Assembly (NCBI GenBank): GCA_965227145.1
Contig: OZ245730.1
Coordinates: forward strand, 1,488,001 to 1,552,000
DNA length: 64,000 nt
Reading direction: 5' to 3'
Source of the DNA: JACKAQ01 sp965227145
GTDB taxonomy: Bacteria; Calditrichota; Calditrichia; RBG-13-44-9; J075
The notes under the pieces were generated by a model. It was not told the origin of the DNA. It searched no databases and was given only the letters and a program-made list of their open reading frames with translations. Positions 34,701 to 43,632 of the stretch are shown in pieces. The position numbers and the translations under genes were made by a program. Every line of letters begins with the position of its first letter. Position 1 is the first letter of the stretch.

Positions 34701-36749
34701 TCACCGCACCAAAACCAATTTTTTAGCGGCGGAATTATTACCGTCGCTAAATTGGTAGTAATAAATTCCCGACGGTAAATTGCGACCGTCGCTGTCTTTT
34801 CCATCCCAGATAAAATCATAAAATCCAACCACTTGCGGCGGCAAGTTTTGTGCGAAAACCTGCTGCCCGCGCACGTTGAAAATCGTGACGGTTATTTCGG
34901 TTCTGCGTAAAATGCCGTATCGAATGGTCGTTGTGCCGTTAAAGGGATTCGGGTAATTCTGGGCAATGTCAAATCCGCGCGGAATACTGGAAATATTCCC
35001 GCCGTTAAAAATCAGGCGTTTGAGCACCCGATTTTCCGGGTCAATTTCCAGTTTCGTGGGTGAAAAACCCGTTTCGAAAATAAATTGCTGCTCCGGCAAA
35101 CTGTCCCAAATCGTAACCGTGTGGGATTCATTTCCGGCGGAAAGTCGCACTTGCAGCGGCATTTTATAGGGTAAATTATTCTCGTACGGCTGCGAGTTCG
35201 TTTGGTCGATGCGCAGCGTTGTTTGATAGGGAGCAGCCTCGCCGGAAACGTCCCAATTGTAATCGTAAACCGGTCGCCCGACCCGAAACAACCATTGTTC
35301 AAAAAACCAGGTCAGATCTTTTCCGCTGATTTGCTCGCAGGTTTGCACAAAATCGAGAGTGGTTGCGTTGCCGAATTGCCAGCGCGGATCGGTGGCAAAT
35401 GCGTTGAGCGCATCGAAAAAAATGGCATCGCCAAGCACGCCGCGGAGCATGTGCAGCACCCACGCGCCTTTTCGATAAACCGTTGCGCTGAACATCACCG
35501 GCAGATTGATTGTGTCTGTCACCACCACTGTTCCGCTGAATGAACCCGGATCCATATTTCGCATTGCTGAGGCATACGCGGAATCGCTGCGTGCGGATTC
35601 TTCCCAAAGCGCTTCGCAATAGCTGGCGAAACCTTCGTGCAGCCAAATGTCCGGCCAATTTTCCAGCGTGATCAAATCGCCAAACCAGTGATGCGCCAGC
35701 TCGTGGGCAATCGCCCATTCGCCGGTGTGCGCGCCGTTGATGTGTCGCGCCGCCAGCGTCGTGAGTGTCTGGTGTTCCATCGAGGCGCCGCTGGTCACCG
35801 ACGCCATGCCGTATTTCTCGCCGATAAACGGGTATTCGCCAAACAGCGCGGAAAATGCGCTGAGCATTCCTGTGGTTGGTGAAAAATCAATTTGTGCCGC
35901 GTCCAACAGTTCGGGATAGACAAAATAGTCGATGGGCATTTCCGCGCCGCCGGAAAAATAAGTGTCCGAAAATCGCGCGTAATCGGCAATCGCCAGCACA
36001 ACCAGATAAGTGCTGACCGGATAGCGCGTTTCCCAAACCCATGTTTTTCTTTGATTTGGCGCGGCTTCCGTGCGAACCAGCGAGCCGTTGGACGCTGCCA
36101 CCAGATTTTCCGGAACGGTGATGTTCAGAAAAACGGAATCGGCTTTGTCCGACGGAACATCTTTGCACGGCCACCAGGTTGGTGAGCCATACGGTTCGCT
36201 GAGCGTCCAGATGCGCGGCGTTCCGTTCGTTTCCGTCCAGTTGAACGAGCCGAAACCGGTGCGCTGCGGATTCCCGCGATAGTGCACGGTGATCGAAAAT
36301 CGTTCTCTGGCGGACAACGTCTGCGGCAGTTGCACAACCACCTGCTGCACAACTCGCGAAAACGGCAGCGACACACCGTTTGCCGCAACCGAATCGACAA
36401 TCATGTTATCGTATAAATCAATTGCCAAATCACGCAAATTGGTTGTTTGGCTGAATCCGTCGATCTGCGCCGATCCGGCAATCTGCTGCACATCGGGACG
36501 AATATCCAGTTTCAGGTGATAAAATGTGACATCGAACGGCTGTGCCAATCGGTTGTTTTTTTTGGGAAAATATTTGCGCAAATCGAGATCGTGCGGCAGG
36601 AATTTTTCGCCGTGAACAGTGACTTGCGCCATTGCGGCGCTGCAAAAAAATATGGCGATTGAGATCAAAATGCCAACATACGCCGCGGTAAATTTGAGGC
36701 GATGGATCAAATCGTTGGGATTGTGACCGGATTTTTGCGAAAATTTCAT
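34701..36749 (-). CDS. secreted M1 aminopeptidase with type IX-style C-terminal sorting domain, 682 aa
   Basis: Zinc aminopeptidase of family M1. After a long basic leader and signal peptide (ending near AMAQ, about 42) come the beta-saddle domain, the exopeptidase motif in variant form GASMEHQTLT, and HELAHHWFGD (H349, E350, H353) with the third ligand E372 in LHEGFAS. A tyrosine for transition-state binding is likely in VYRKGAWV. Residues about 600-682 form a T9SS/por type A-like sorting domain, with NYPNPFNGTTTIRYG at its start and a C-terminal KKLVLVR. This implies transport across the outer membrane. No clear ribosome-binding site precedes the ATG. Confidence 0.93.
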   Translation of the reverse strand: MKFSQKSGHNPNDLIHRLKFTAAYVGILISIAIFFCSAAMAQVTVHGEKFLPHDLDLRKYFPKKNNRLAQPFDVTFYHLKLDIRPDVQQIAGSAQIDGFSQTTNLRDLAIDLYDNMIVDSVAANGVSLPFSRVVQQVVVQLPQTLSARERFSITVHYRGNPQRTGFGSFNWTETNGTPRIWTLSEPYGSPTWWPCKDVPSDKADSVFLNITVPENLVAASNGSLVRTEAAPNQRKTWVWETRYPVSTYLVVLAIADYARFSDTYFSGGAEMPIDYFVYPELLDAAQIDFSPTTGMLSAFSALFGEYPFIGEKYGMASVTSGASMEHQTLTTLAARHINGAHTGEWAIAHELAHHWFGDLITLENWPDIWLHEGFASYCEALWEESARSDSAYASAMRNMDPGSFSGTVVVTDTINLPVMFSATVYRKGAWVLHMLRGVLGDAIFFDALNAFATDPRWQFGNATTLDFVQTCEQISGKDLTWFFEQWLFRVGRPVYDYNWDVSGEAAPYQTTLRIDQTNSQPYENNLPYKMPLQVRLSAGNESHTVTIWDSLPEQQFIFETGFSPTKLEIDPENRVLKRLIFNGGNISSIPRGFDIAQNYPNPFNGTTTIRYGILRRTEITVTIFNVRGQQVFAQNLPPQVVGFYDFIWDGKDSDGRNLPSGIYYYQFSDGNNSAAKKLVLVR

Positions 36750-36973
36750 TTGTACTCAGCCGTAAGTTTTACCCGATATTCTCCGGAAATATACGATGCG
36801 CTGCGGCTGCCGATCAATCAAATACAGCTTTTGTATTGATTTTGGGTGCAAAGTGGCTTGATTGTTTTGCAAATAAACGGTATTTTTGCGAAAAATCGTC
36901 AGAATAAAACCGGCAAACCTGTTGCTCGCCGCCGCCGGTAATCGGCGTTCAAAAGAACAAATATGGAGATGAG

Positions 36974-37900
36974 ATGAAATTAAAATGGCTGATACCGCTT
37001 TGCCTGCTCGCAGTGTTGATTGCGGGCGTGATTCCCAATCAGGGATCAAAAAACAGCGATCTGAAAAGCAAGCTGGAAGTGCTGGCAAAAAATTTTCACG
37101 GTGATGTGGGTATTTACGTTCGCCATCTGAAAACGGGCGAAACTATTGAAATTAATGCAGATACGCTTTTTCCCACCGCCAGCATGATCAAAGTGCCGAT
37201 TTTGCTCAAAATTTTTGACAAGCTGGACAAAGGGGAATTGAATTACAAATCCGAACTGGCGTATTACGCGGATTCCATCAACTATCCGTATGACGGGCAA
37301 GTGTTGTGGTCGTTTCGCGATGGGCAAAAGCTGGCGCTGGACGCGATTGTTTCGCTGATGATCACTTACAGCGACAATCACGCGAGTTTGTGGTTGCAAA
37401 AACTGGCGACCGGCGAAGCCATCAACGAATGGCTGGATGCGCACGGATACAGCAAAACCCGGGTGAATTCCCGCACCGAAGGGCGTCGCCCGAACTGGGA
37501 AATTTACGGTTGGGGGCAAACCACGCCCCGCGAAATGGCGGAAATTCTGGTGCAGATTCGCGAAGGCAAAGCTGTTTCCAAAGCTGCCAGCGAAGAAATG
37601 TATCGCGCATTGACGCGTATTTATTGGAATGGCGAGGCGTTGTCGCAAATTCCGCCGTATGTGCAGGCGGCGTCCAAACAGGGTGCGGTTGATGCGTCAC
37701 GTTCGGAAGTGGTTTTGGTGAATGCGCCGCACGGCGATTACGTTTTTTGTGTGATCACCAAAAATCAGCAGGACCAAAGCTGGGATTACGATAACGAAGG
37801 CTATGCGCTCATTCGCGGGGTTTCGCGGATGCTGTGGGAAACTTTCGAGCCGGATAGCGATTGGCTGCCGAATCCGGATTCGCGGAAATTGAAAGAGTAG
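36974..37900 (+). CDS. class A beta-lactamase-like serine hydrolase, 308 aa
   Basis: Penicillin-recognising serine hydrolase fold. An N-terminal signal anchor (about 3-22) has no lipobox. The SxxK tetrad is S70-M-I-K73 and the SDN loop is S133-D134-N135, strikingly at Ambler positions. The third KTG motif is K-Q-G (in SKQGAVDA) and the omega-loop region RTEGRRPNWE (168-177) only partly matches. It is therefore unlikely to be a proven resistance enzyme; D,D-peptidase, esterase or amidohydrolase activity is equally possible. Position between M1, NamZ and amidase genes points to peptidoglycan turnover. It is divergent from the M1 gene. Confidence 0.87.
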   Translation: MKLKWLIPLCLLAVLIAGVIPNQGSKNSDLKSKLEVLAKNFHGDVGIYVRHLKTGETIEINADTLFPTASMIKVPILLKIFDKLDKGELNYKSELAYYADSINYPYDGQVLWSFRDGQKLALDAIVSLMITYSDNHASLWLQKLATGEAINEWLDAHGYSKTRVNSRTEGRRPNWEIYGWGQTTPREMAEILVQIREGKAVSKAASEEMYRALTRIYWNGEALSQIPPYVQAASKQGAVDASRSEVVLVNAPHGDYVFCVITKNQQDQSWDYDNEGYALIRGVSRMLWETFEPDSDWLPNPDSRKLKE

Positions 37901-37939
37901 AAAAACGCTGTTTGTATAAATTGTTTCTATGAAAGCGTT

Positions 37940-37967
37940 GTCATTCCTGCGAATGCAGGAATCTCTG
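37940..37967. repeat. short interspersed palindrome (GTCATTCCTGC type)
   Basis: Perfect 8-bp stem ATTCCTGC/GCAGGAAT with a GAAT tetraloop, preceded by GTC and followed by CTCTG. A related copy lies at 43481. Short dispersed palindromes of this ATTCC..GGAAT form are frequent between genes in many bacteria. Confidence 0.75.
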
Positions 37968-38031
37968 TTTTTTATCTCGACGACCTGTTGATCTTTTAGT
38001 TTATGTTCAATAAAAATAAAAGTTTATCAAA

Positions 38032-41000
38032 TTGAAAAATTACGTGTTGACCAATCAAATTGAGTGTTTTGTGAAATGGTTCTGGAATGCTTTTACTACC
38101 CCCCTTAATCCCCCCTTGGTAAGGGGGGAAATAAAAAAGTCTCCCCTTAAAAAGGGGAGATTTAGAGGGGTTTTTGATAAACCCGCAACACTTTTCATAA
38201 ACTCAAAACTCTTTGCAACAATCGCTGCAATCATCATTTTCGCCGGATGCGCTGGTGTGAAAATTCCCGAAAAATTCCCGTATGAAATTGCTGCGCTGAA
38301 CAGCGAAACGCAGCGGGTGTATCTGGCGACGCACCAATTTCTGCGCGATGGCATCGATGGCAAATTTCCGTTTGAAATCAGTCGCATCGCAAAAATCGAT
38401 ACAATTCGCTTCGACGAAAGCGCAAAAAAAATTGACATCGTGTTCAACAAAGAATTCGGCTTCATCCCGTTTCGCGAAGAGAATGTGGCGCAGATGCGCC
38501 AAACGTTGCAGGCCCGATTGGGCAAAAAGTTCGCTGATTTCTCGCTGAATCTGTTTGCCGAAAAATATATCATTGAACAACTGATCCCCAATTTTTATCG
38601 CGAGCAACTGCCGCCGGATCTGTCGCGATTGCCAAAATCGCTGCCGGAGCAGCCGCCGATTGTGCGAAATCTCAGTAAGCCGTTTGCAATTGAAAACGGG
38701 CTGCAAAACCGGCACATCGCGGTGTGGGGCAGTCACGGCTGGTATTTTGACGCGGTGCAGGATCGCTGGAAATGGCAGCGTGCGCGGGTGTATCAGATTG
38801 TTGAGGATTTGCTGCCGACATCTTTTGTGCAGCCGTATCTGTTGCCGATGCTGGAAAATGCCGGAGCGAATGTGTTCATGCCGCGCGAGCGCGATTTGCA
38901 GCGCAACGAGGTAATTGTTGACGTGGCGGGCGAGGGGAGTGGTCAGATGATTTTCGCCACCGGCGATACCGCGCTGAAAGCGACCACCGCTGTGCCCGGA
39001 TTTGCCGTCGGTGAGCTGCCGTATTCGGATCGCGAAAATCCGTTCCGGCAGGGCAGCCACTGGCAATTTCCCGCCAGCCCAACCGAAACCGCGACGGTGC
39101 TCTGGGTGCCGGAATTCCCGGAATCCGGCGAATATGCTGTTTACGTCAGCTATCGCTCATTGCCCAACAGCGTGGCGGATGCGAAATACACTGTGCGACA
39201 TCGCGGTGGTGCGACTGATTTTTCCGTGAACCAGCAAATCGGCGGCGGCACGTGGATTTATCTCGGTACGTTTCCGTTTGAAAAAGGCGTAAATCCGGAT
39301 GCCGGAACAGTGGCGTTGAGCAATCGGAGCGAGTCATCAAATCGCGTAATTACGGCGGATGCGGTGCGCTTTGGCGGCGGTATGGGCATTGTCTCTCGTA
39401 ACGGGAAAACCAGCGGTCGCCCGCGATATATGGAAGGATCGCGCTATTATCTGCAAACGATGGGCATGCCGGACACGCTGGTTTACAACCTCACCGAAGA
39501 TTGGCAAAACGACTACGTGGACGATTACCGGAGCAGGGGAGAGTGGGTGAATTTTTTGCGCGGCGCGCCGTTTGGCCCGAACAAAAATCGCATGGCGAAA
39601 GGGCTGAACATCCCGATTGATGTGTCGCTGGCGTTCCACACGGACGCGGGCAGCACGGGAGATAGCAGCACCATCGGCACGTTGATGATTGTCGGCGTGG
39701 AGGGTGCAGATTCCACCGATCTGTTCCCGGATGGCGTGTCGCGACTGTCCAGCCGCGATTTTGGCGATGTGCTGCAAACCCAGATCGTCGATGACATTTG
39801 GCAACATTACAACCCGCAATTCAAACGCCGCAGCATTTGGGACAAAGATTACAGCGAGGCATTTCGCCCGAACGTTCCGGCGGCGTTGCTGGAATTGTTG
39901 TCCCACCACAATTTTGCGGATATGCAACTTGCACTCGATCCGCGATTCCGTTTCGATGCCAGTCGCTCGATTTACAAAGCGATGCTCAAATTTCTCGCCA
40001 CCCAAAACGGGCAGGATTTTGTGGTGCAGCCGTTGCCGGTCACCCATTTTTCGGCGGCATTTTCCGGCGATGGCGTCCGGCTGCGCTGGCAACCGCAAAG
40101 CGATCCGCTGGAGCCGACCGCAACGCCCGAAAAATATCTGGTTTACAGCCGCATCGGCGATGGCGGATTTGACAACGGCATGTTGGTCGATTCGCCGGAA
40201 TTTTATTTGCCGAACTTGCTGACCGGCGAGATTTACAGCTTCAAAATTGCGGCGGTGAACAGCGGCGGCGAAAGTTTTCCGTCAGAAATCTTGGCGGTTT
40301 GCCGGATGGAAAACAGTCCGGCAACCGTGCTGATTGTCAACGGATTCGACCGGATTTCTGCGCCGGCGGGTTTTCAAGTTCAGCATTTACAAGGGTTTGC
40401 GGATTTCTGGGACGAAGGCGTGCCGGATGTCCGGGATATCGCTACGGTCGGCAGCCAGATCGAATTTAATTCAGGCGCGCGGTTTATCAGCAACGAATCG
40501 CCGGGACGCGGCGCCAGCCACAGCAATCTGGAAACCCAGATGATCGCCGGAAATACGCACGATTTTACGATCGCCCACGGCGCAGCCATCCGCGAAGCGG
40601 GCTATTCGTTTGTGTCCGTGAGCGATGAGGCGGTTTGGGATTCGCTGGTCAGTTTGCGCGATTATCCGGTTGTCGATGTGCTGTTGGGCGAGGAGAAAAC
40701 CACGCCCGCGATGCATCCCGAAAAGCCGGTGGATTTCGAGGCATTTCCGCAATCGCTGCGTACAAAAATTGCAGATTTTCTGCAAAATGCCGGCAGCCTG
40801 ATTGTTTCCGGTGCGCATTTCGCCAGCGATCTGGTTGAGGGAAAAGAGCGCGACCACCCGGATATCGCTTTCGCGAAAGATGTGCTGAAAATTCGTTGGG
40901 TGACCAATCACGCCGCGCGAAACGGCAGCGTTGCGGTCATCGATTCGACGGTTTTTCCCGGCATCAGCAATCTGCGATATAACAGCGAATTCAGCGAAAA

Positions 41001-41232
41001 AATATATCGCGTGGAAGCGCCGGATGCTTTTGCTCCGGCGGATTCGCTCGGCAAAGTGGTGATGCGCTACGCTGAAAACGGACGTCCGGCGGCTGTGTTT
41101 TTTTCGGATACGTCGCGGATGTTCGCATTTGGATTTCCGTTGGAGACCGTCGCTTTCCCGGAGCGTAAGGTGTTGTTTAAACATATGTTGCATCAATTGA
41201 CTGCCGGACGTTTCCCGCCGTCGCAGGAATAA
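38032..41232 (+). CDS. N-acetylmuramoyl-L-alanine amidase-like lipoprotein with golvesin-type insert, 1066 aa
   Basis: Very large predicted murein amidase (annotated as xanthan lyase in some relatives). Amidase_3-like zinc ligands appear split: H235 in GSHGWYF, E286 in PRERD, then a golvesin-like beta domain (about 350-470), then H536 in FHTDAG and a general-base candidate E621 in LLELLSHHN. A fibronectin-III-like module (about 680-760) and a 300-residue C-terminal domain follow. The lipobox IFAGC is at about residue 73. The open frame begins at a TTG before a palindromic repeat; there is no ATG, GTG or TTG between that repeat and the signal peptide, so the true start is unclear. Next is a metallophosphoesterase gene. 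Confidence 0.82.
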   Translation: MKNYVLTNQIECFVKWFWNAFTTPLNPPLVRGEIKKSPLKKGRFRGVFDKPATLFINSKLFATIAAIIIFAGCAGVKIPEKFPYEIAALNSETQRVYLATHQFLRDGIDGKFPFEISRIAKIDTIRFDESAKKIDIVFNKEFGFIPFREENVAQMRQTLQARLGKKFADFSLNLFAEKYIIEQLIPNFYREQLPPDLSRLPKSLPEQPPIVRNLSKPFAIENGLQNRHIAVWGSHGWYFDAVQDRWKWQRARVYQIVEDLLPTSFVQPYLLPMLENAGANVFMPRERDLQRNEVIVDVAGEGSGQMIFATGDTALKATTAVPGFAVGELPYSDRENPFRQGSHWQFPASPTETATVLWVPEFPESGEYAVYVSYRSLPNSVADAKYTVRHRGGATDFSVNQQIGGGTWIYLGTFPFEKGVNPDAGTVALSNRSESSNRVITADAVRFGGGMGIVSRNGKTSGRPRYMEGSRYYLQTMGMPDTLVYNLTEDWQNDYVDDYRSRGEWVNFLRGAPFGPNKNRMAKGLNIPIDVSLAFHTDAGSTGDSSTIGTLMIVGVEGADSTDLFPDGVSRLSSRDFGDVLQTQIVDDIWQHYNPQFKRRSIWDKDYSEAFRPNVPAALLELLSHHNFADMQLALDPRFRFDASRSIYKAMLKFLATQNGQDFVVQPLPVTHFSAAFSGDGVRLRWQPQSDPLEPTATPEKYLVYSRIGDGGFDNGMLVDSPEFYLPNLLTGEIYSFKIAAVNSGGESFPSEILAVCRMENSPATVLIVNGFDRISAPAGFQVQHLQGFADFWDEGVPDVRDIATVGSQIEFNSGARFISNESPGRGASHSNLETQMIAGNTHDFTIAHGAAIREAGYSFVSVSDEAVWDSLVSLRDYPVVDVLLGEEKTTPAMHPEKPVDFEAFPQSLRTKIADFLQNAGSLIVSGAHFASDLVEGKERDHPDIAFAKDVLKIRWVTNHAARNGSVAVIDSTVFPGISNLRYNSEFSEKIYRVEAPDAFAPADSLGKVVMRYAENGRPAAVFFSDTSRMFAFGFPLETVAFPERKVLFKHMLHQLTAGRFPPSQE
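38096..38175. repeat. GC-rich double-hairpin repeat (CCCCTTAATCCCCCC family)
   Basis: Two adjacent hairpins: CCCCCCTT/AAGGGGGG with a 3-base loop, and TCTCCCCTT/AAGGGGAGA with a 3-base loop, flanked by CCCCCTTAAT and ATTTAGAGGGG. This belongs to a widespread dispersed-repeat family whose translation reads NPPLVRG...KKGRFRG. It lies inside the 5' open frame of the amidase gene and is translated in frame as residues 22-47. Confidence 0.85.
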
Positions 41233-41292
41233 TGCAGCGGCAATTCATGAATTGCCGCTACTGAGGAAACCGTTAACCAAACCGATCGCAAG

Positions 41293-42051
41293 ATGAAAAA
41301 AATCATACATTTATCAGATTTGCATTTGGGTTACGAAAATCTGGAAGAGCGGTTTCGCGATATGCTCGCCCGGTTGGTGTTTCACAAAACACCGGCAGAG
41401 GATTACGTTGTGGTCATCACGGGCGATCTGATGGAAAACGGCTCCGATCCGATGCAATTCGACAAAGCCCGGTTTTACATCGATCACCTCACCGAAAACG
41501 GGTTTCCCGTACTGGTTGTGCCCGGCAATCACGATTACGGTCCCGGTTCGTTGGGCAATTCGGCAAACGTTGGCAAATTCAAAAAAGCGTTTTTCGGCGA
41601 TGCGGAAATCACTTATCCGAAGCTGGATATCATTGAAAATATGGCATTTATCGGGCTCGATTCAATGGCGGAGGAATTGCACTGGTATGACCGGTTGTTC
41701 GCCGAAGGCGAGCTGGGAGACGCACAATTGCGTCGTTTGCAGGATTTGCTCAATCACGATTCCGTCAATAAATGTGTCGCCACAATTGTTTATTTGCACC
41801 ATCATCCGTTTCATCCGCTCATGTTTCATCAATTAAAGGATTCCGACAAATTCCGCGAAGTGCTGGCTGATCACCGGATCGATGCGCTGCTGTTTGGGCA
41901 CAATCACGAAGGGCAAATCTGGAACGGCGGTTGGGGCATTTCGCGCGCATACGATGGCGGAACCTCCACCGCGAAAGACGGCAAACCTTGCCCGCACCGA
42001 ATTATCAACTTTGATCAATCACCGGCATTCGACTACGACGCCAGATTCTGA
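41293..42051 (+). CDS. calcineurin-like metallophosphoesterase, 252 aa
   Basis: Dinuclear-metal phosphoesterase with all five blocks: SDLHLGY (8-14), ITGDLMENG (about 42-50), VVPGNHDYG (about 76-84), YLHHHPFHP (about 166-174) and FGHNHEG (about 203-209). No signal peptide, so cytosolic. The family covers cyclic-nucleotide phosphodiesterases, UDP-diacylglucosamine hydrolases and others; the YLHHHP block resembles the CpdA-like group, but substrate cannot be assigned. It follows the amidase gene after 60 bases and may be co-transcribed with it. Confidence 0.92.
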   Translation: MKKIIHLSDLHLGYENLEERFRDMLARLVFHKTPAEDYVVVITGDLMENGSDPMQFDKARFYIDHLTENGFPVLVVPGNHDYGPGSLGNSANVGKFKKAFFGDAEITYPKLDIIENMAFIGLDSMAEELHWYDRLFAEGELGDAQLRRLQDLLNHDSVNKCVATIVYLHHHPFHPLMFHQLKDSDKFREVLADHRIDALLFGHNHEGQIWNGGWGISRAYDGGTSTAKDGKPCPHRIINFDQSPAFDYDARF

Positions 42052-42224
42052 CCCCGTTTTCTTCAGTTGAATCTCAGACAAACGTGTCCCGAAATACCCC
42101 GACAAATTTATTTTATGTTTGAAACGGACGAAAATAATGCCGTAAATAAAGGTATAATTTGACGGAATCGTGATGAAAAACTTACGATCAAATTTATGAA
42201 ACATTAGCAAAAGGAGCTTCGCGA

Positions 42225-43358
42225 ATGGAAAAAATAAAAAAATTGATAGATTACGGCCAAAGCTATTGGCTGGACAACCTCTCACGGGAAATGATCCGCA
42301 ATGGCGAGCTGCGCCGTCGTGTCGAAAAAGAAGGATTGCGCGGGATTACCTCAAATCCGGCGATTTTCAATAATGCGATATCCAACAGTAATGCGTATGA
42401 TGAGCAGATTCACGAACTGTTTGCAGCGGGCAAATCGGTCGAAGAAATTTACGAAGTGCTCGCGGTGCAGGACGTTCAGGATGCCTGCGATCTGATGCGC
42501 CCGGTTTTTGATGAATCCGACGGGCTTGATGGATTTGTGAGTCTGGAAGTATCGCCGCATTTGGCAAATGATACCGAAGGCACGATTGCCGAAGCGCACC
42601 GGTTGCATCAGGCCGTCAATCGCCCGAATTTGATGATCAAAGTGCCCGGCACCGATGCAGGTGTTCCGGCCATCGAGCAATTGCTGTTTGATGGCATCAA
42701 CGTGAATGTGACGTTATTGTTTGCGATAGACAGCTACAGCGCAGTGGCAAAAGCATATTTGCGTGCGCTCAAGCGTCGTTCCGATGCAGGCAAACCGGTG
42801 AATACCATTCGTTCGGTTGCCAGCTTTTTCCTCAGCCGGATTGATGTTTTGGTTGACAAACAATTGGAATCGATCATCAAATCTTCGGAAAATTCCAAAA
42901 AATCGCAAAAAGCACAGCAATTGTTGGGTAAAATCGCGATTGCGAATGCGAAGCTGGCGTATCAGGATTTCAAAAAACTATTTTCCGGCAGCGATTGGCT
43001 GGAGCTGGTGGAAAACGGTGCAGCGGTCCAGCGTCCGCTGTGGGCGAGCACCAGCACCAAAAATCCCGAATATCGCGATGTAATGTATGTTGAGCCGCTA
43101 ATCGGACCGGACACGGTGAACACGTTGCCGGAGCAAACCATCGAGGCATTTGCCGATCACGGAGAACTGGTTGCCAACACCATCGAAGATGGCATTACCG
43201 AAGCGCGGCAGGCGTTGGAAGATCTGGCGGAAGTTGGCATCGATCTGGATAAAGCGACCGACCAACTGGTGGAAGAAGGCATCCAAAAATTTGTCGATCC
43301 GTTTGTTTCTCTGCTCAATTCAATCCGCGAAGAAACGGCAAAAGTGCAAATGCAATAG
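42225..43358 (+). CDS. tal: transaldolase, 377 aa
   Basis: Pentose-phosphate enzyme moving dihydroxyacetone between sugar phosphates. The length and motifs fit the long bacterial form (the TIGR00876 type). Landmarks are GITSNPAIFNNAI (40-52), the aldolase barrel segment SLEVSP, and the Schiff-base lysine K139 in LMIKVPGTDAG. TLLFAIDSY and a SRIDVLVD segment follow in order. A good AAAGGAG box precedes the ATG. It is monocistronic, ended by a strong terminator. Confidence 0.95.
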   Translation: MEKIKKLIDYGQSYWLDNLSREMIRNGELRRRVEKEGLRGITSNPAIFNNAISNSNAYDEQIHELFAAGKSVEEIYEVLAVQDVQDACDLMRPVFDESDGLDGFVSLEVSPHLANDTEGTIAEAHRLHQAVNRPNLMIKVPGTDAGVPAIEQLLFDGINVNVTLLFAIDSYSAVAKAYLRALKRRSDAGKPVNTIRSVASFFLSRIDVLVDKQLESIIKSSENSKKSQKAQQLLGKIAIANAKLAYQDFKKLFSGSDWLELVENGAAVQRPLWASTSTKNPEYRDVMYVEPLIGPDTVNTLPEQTIEAFADHGELVANTIEDGITEARQALEDLAEVGIDLDKATDQLVEEGIQKFVDPFVSLLNSIREETAKVQMQ

Positions 43359-43390
43359 CGTTTTTGGCGAACATTTTGAAACACAACCGA

Positions 43391-43422
43391 AAACCCGGGC
43401 GATTGTCCGGGTTTTTGTTTTT
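43391..43422 (+). terminator. Rho-independent terminator after tal
   Basis: Perfect stem AAACCCGG/CCGGGTTT with an eight-base loop, followed by TTTTGTTTTTT-type T-rich sequence. Confidence 0.9.
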
Positions 43423-43480
43423 TGAAATAATCTGGAAATTCCAACATTCGCAGCGATCATCATTTGACACAGTTAATTTT

Positions 43481-43528
43481 TGTCATTTCCCGATTCTCGG
43501 GACAGGCTCTGCGAATGCAGGAATCTCC
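43481..43528. repeat. second copy of the short interspersed palindrome, composite
   Basis: Begins GTCATTTCCCG and ends CTGCGAATGCAGGAATCTC, matching the right half of the 37940 copy. The left half has its own hairpin, TCCCGA/TCGGGA. It looks like two palindrome variants joined. It lies in the 274-bp gap before the GH9 gene, where I see nothing else. Confidence 0.6.
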
Positions 43529-43632
43529 TTTTTCTATATGAATCCCATTGTCAAATTCCGCATTAAACCCTATCTTTTTCATGAATCTATAAACAAAAAA
43601 CAACGTTCGAAATCAATCGGGAAATCAATGTT

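Noticed and set aside
39337..40098. 253-codon minus-strand ORF in the amidase gene
   Set aside because: Lies opposite the amidase zinc-ligand and golvesin-like region; codon composition fits a shadow frame.
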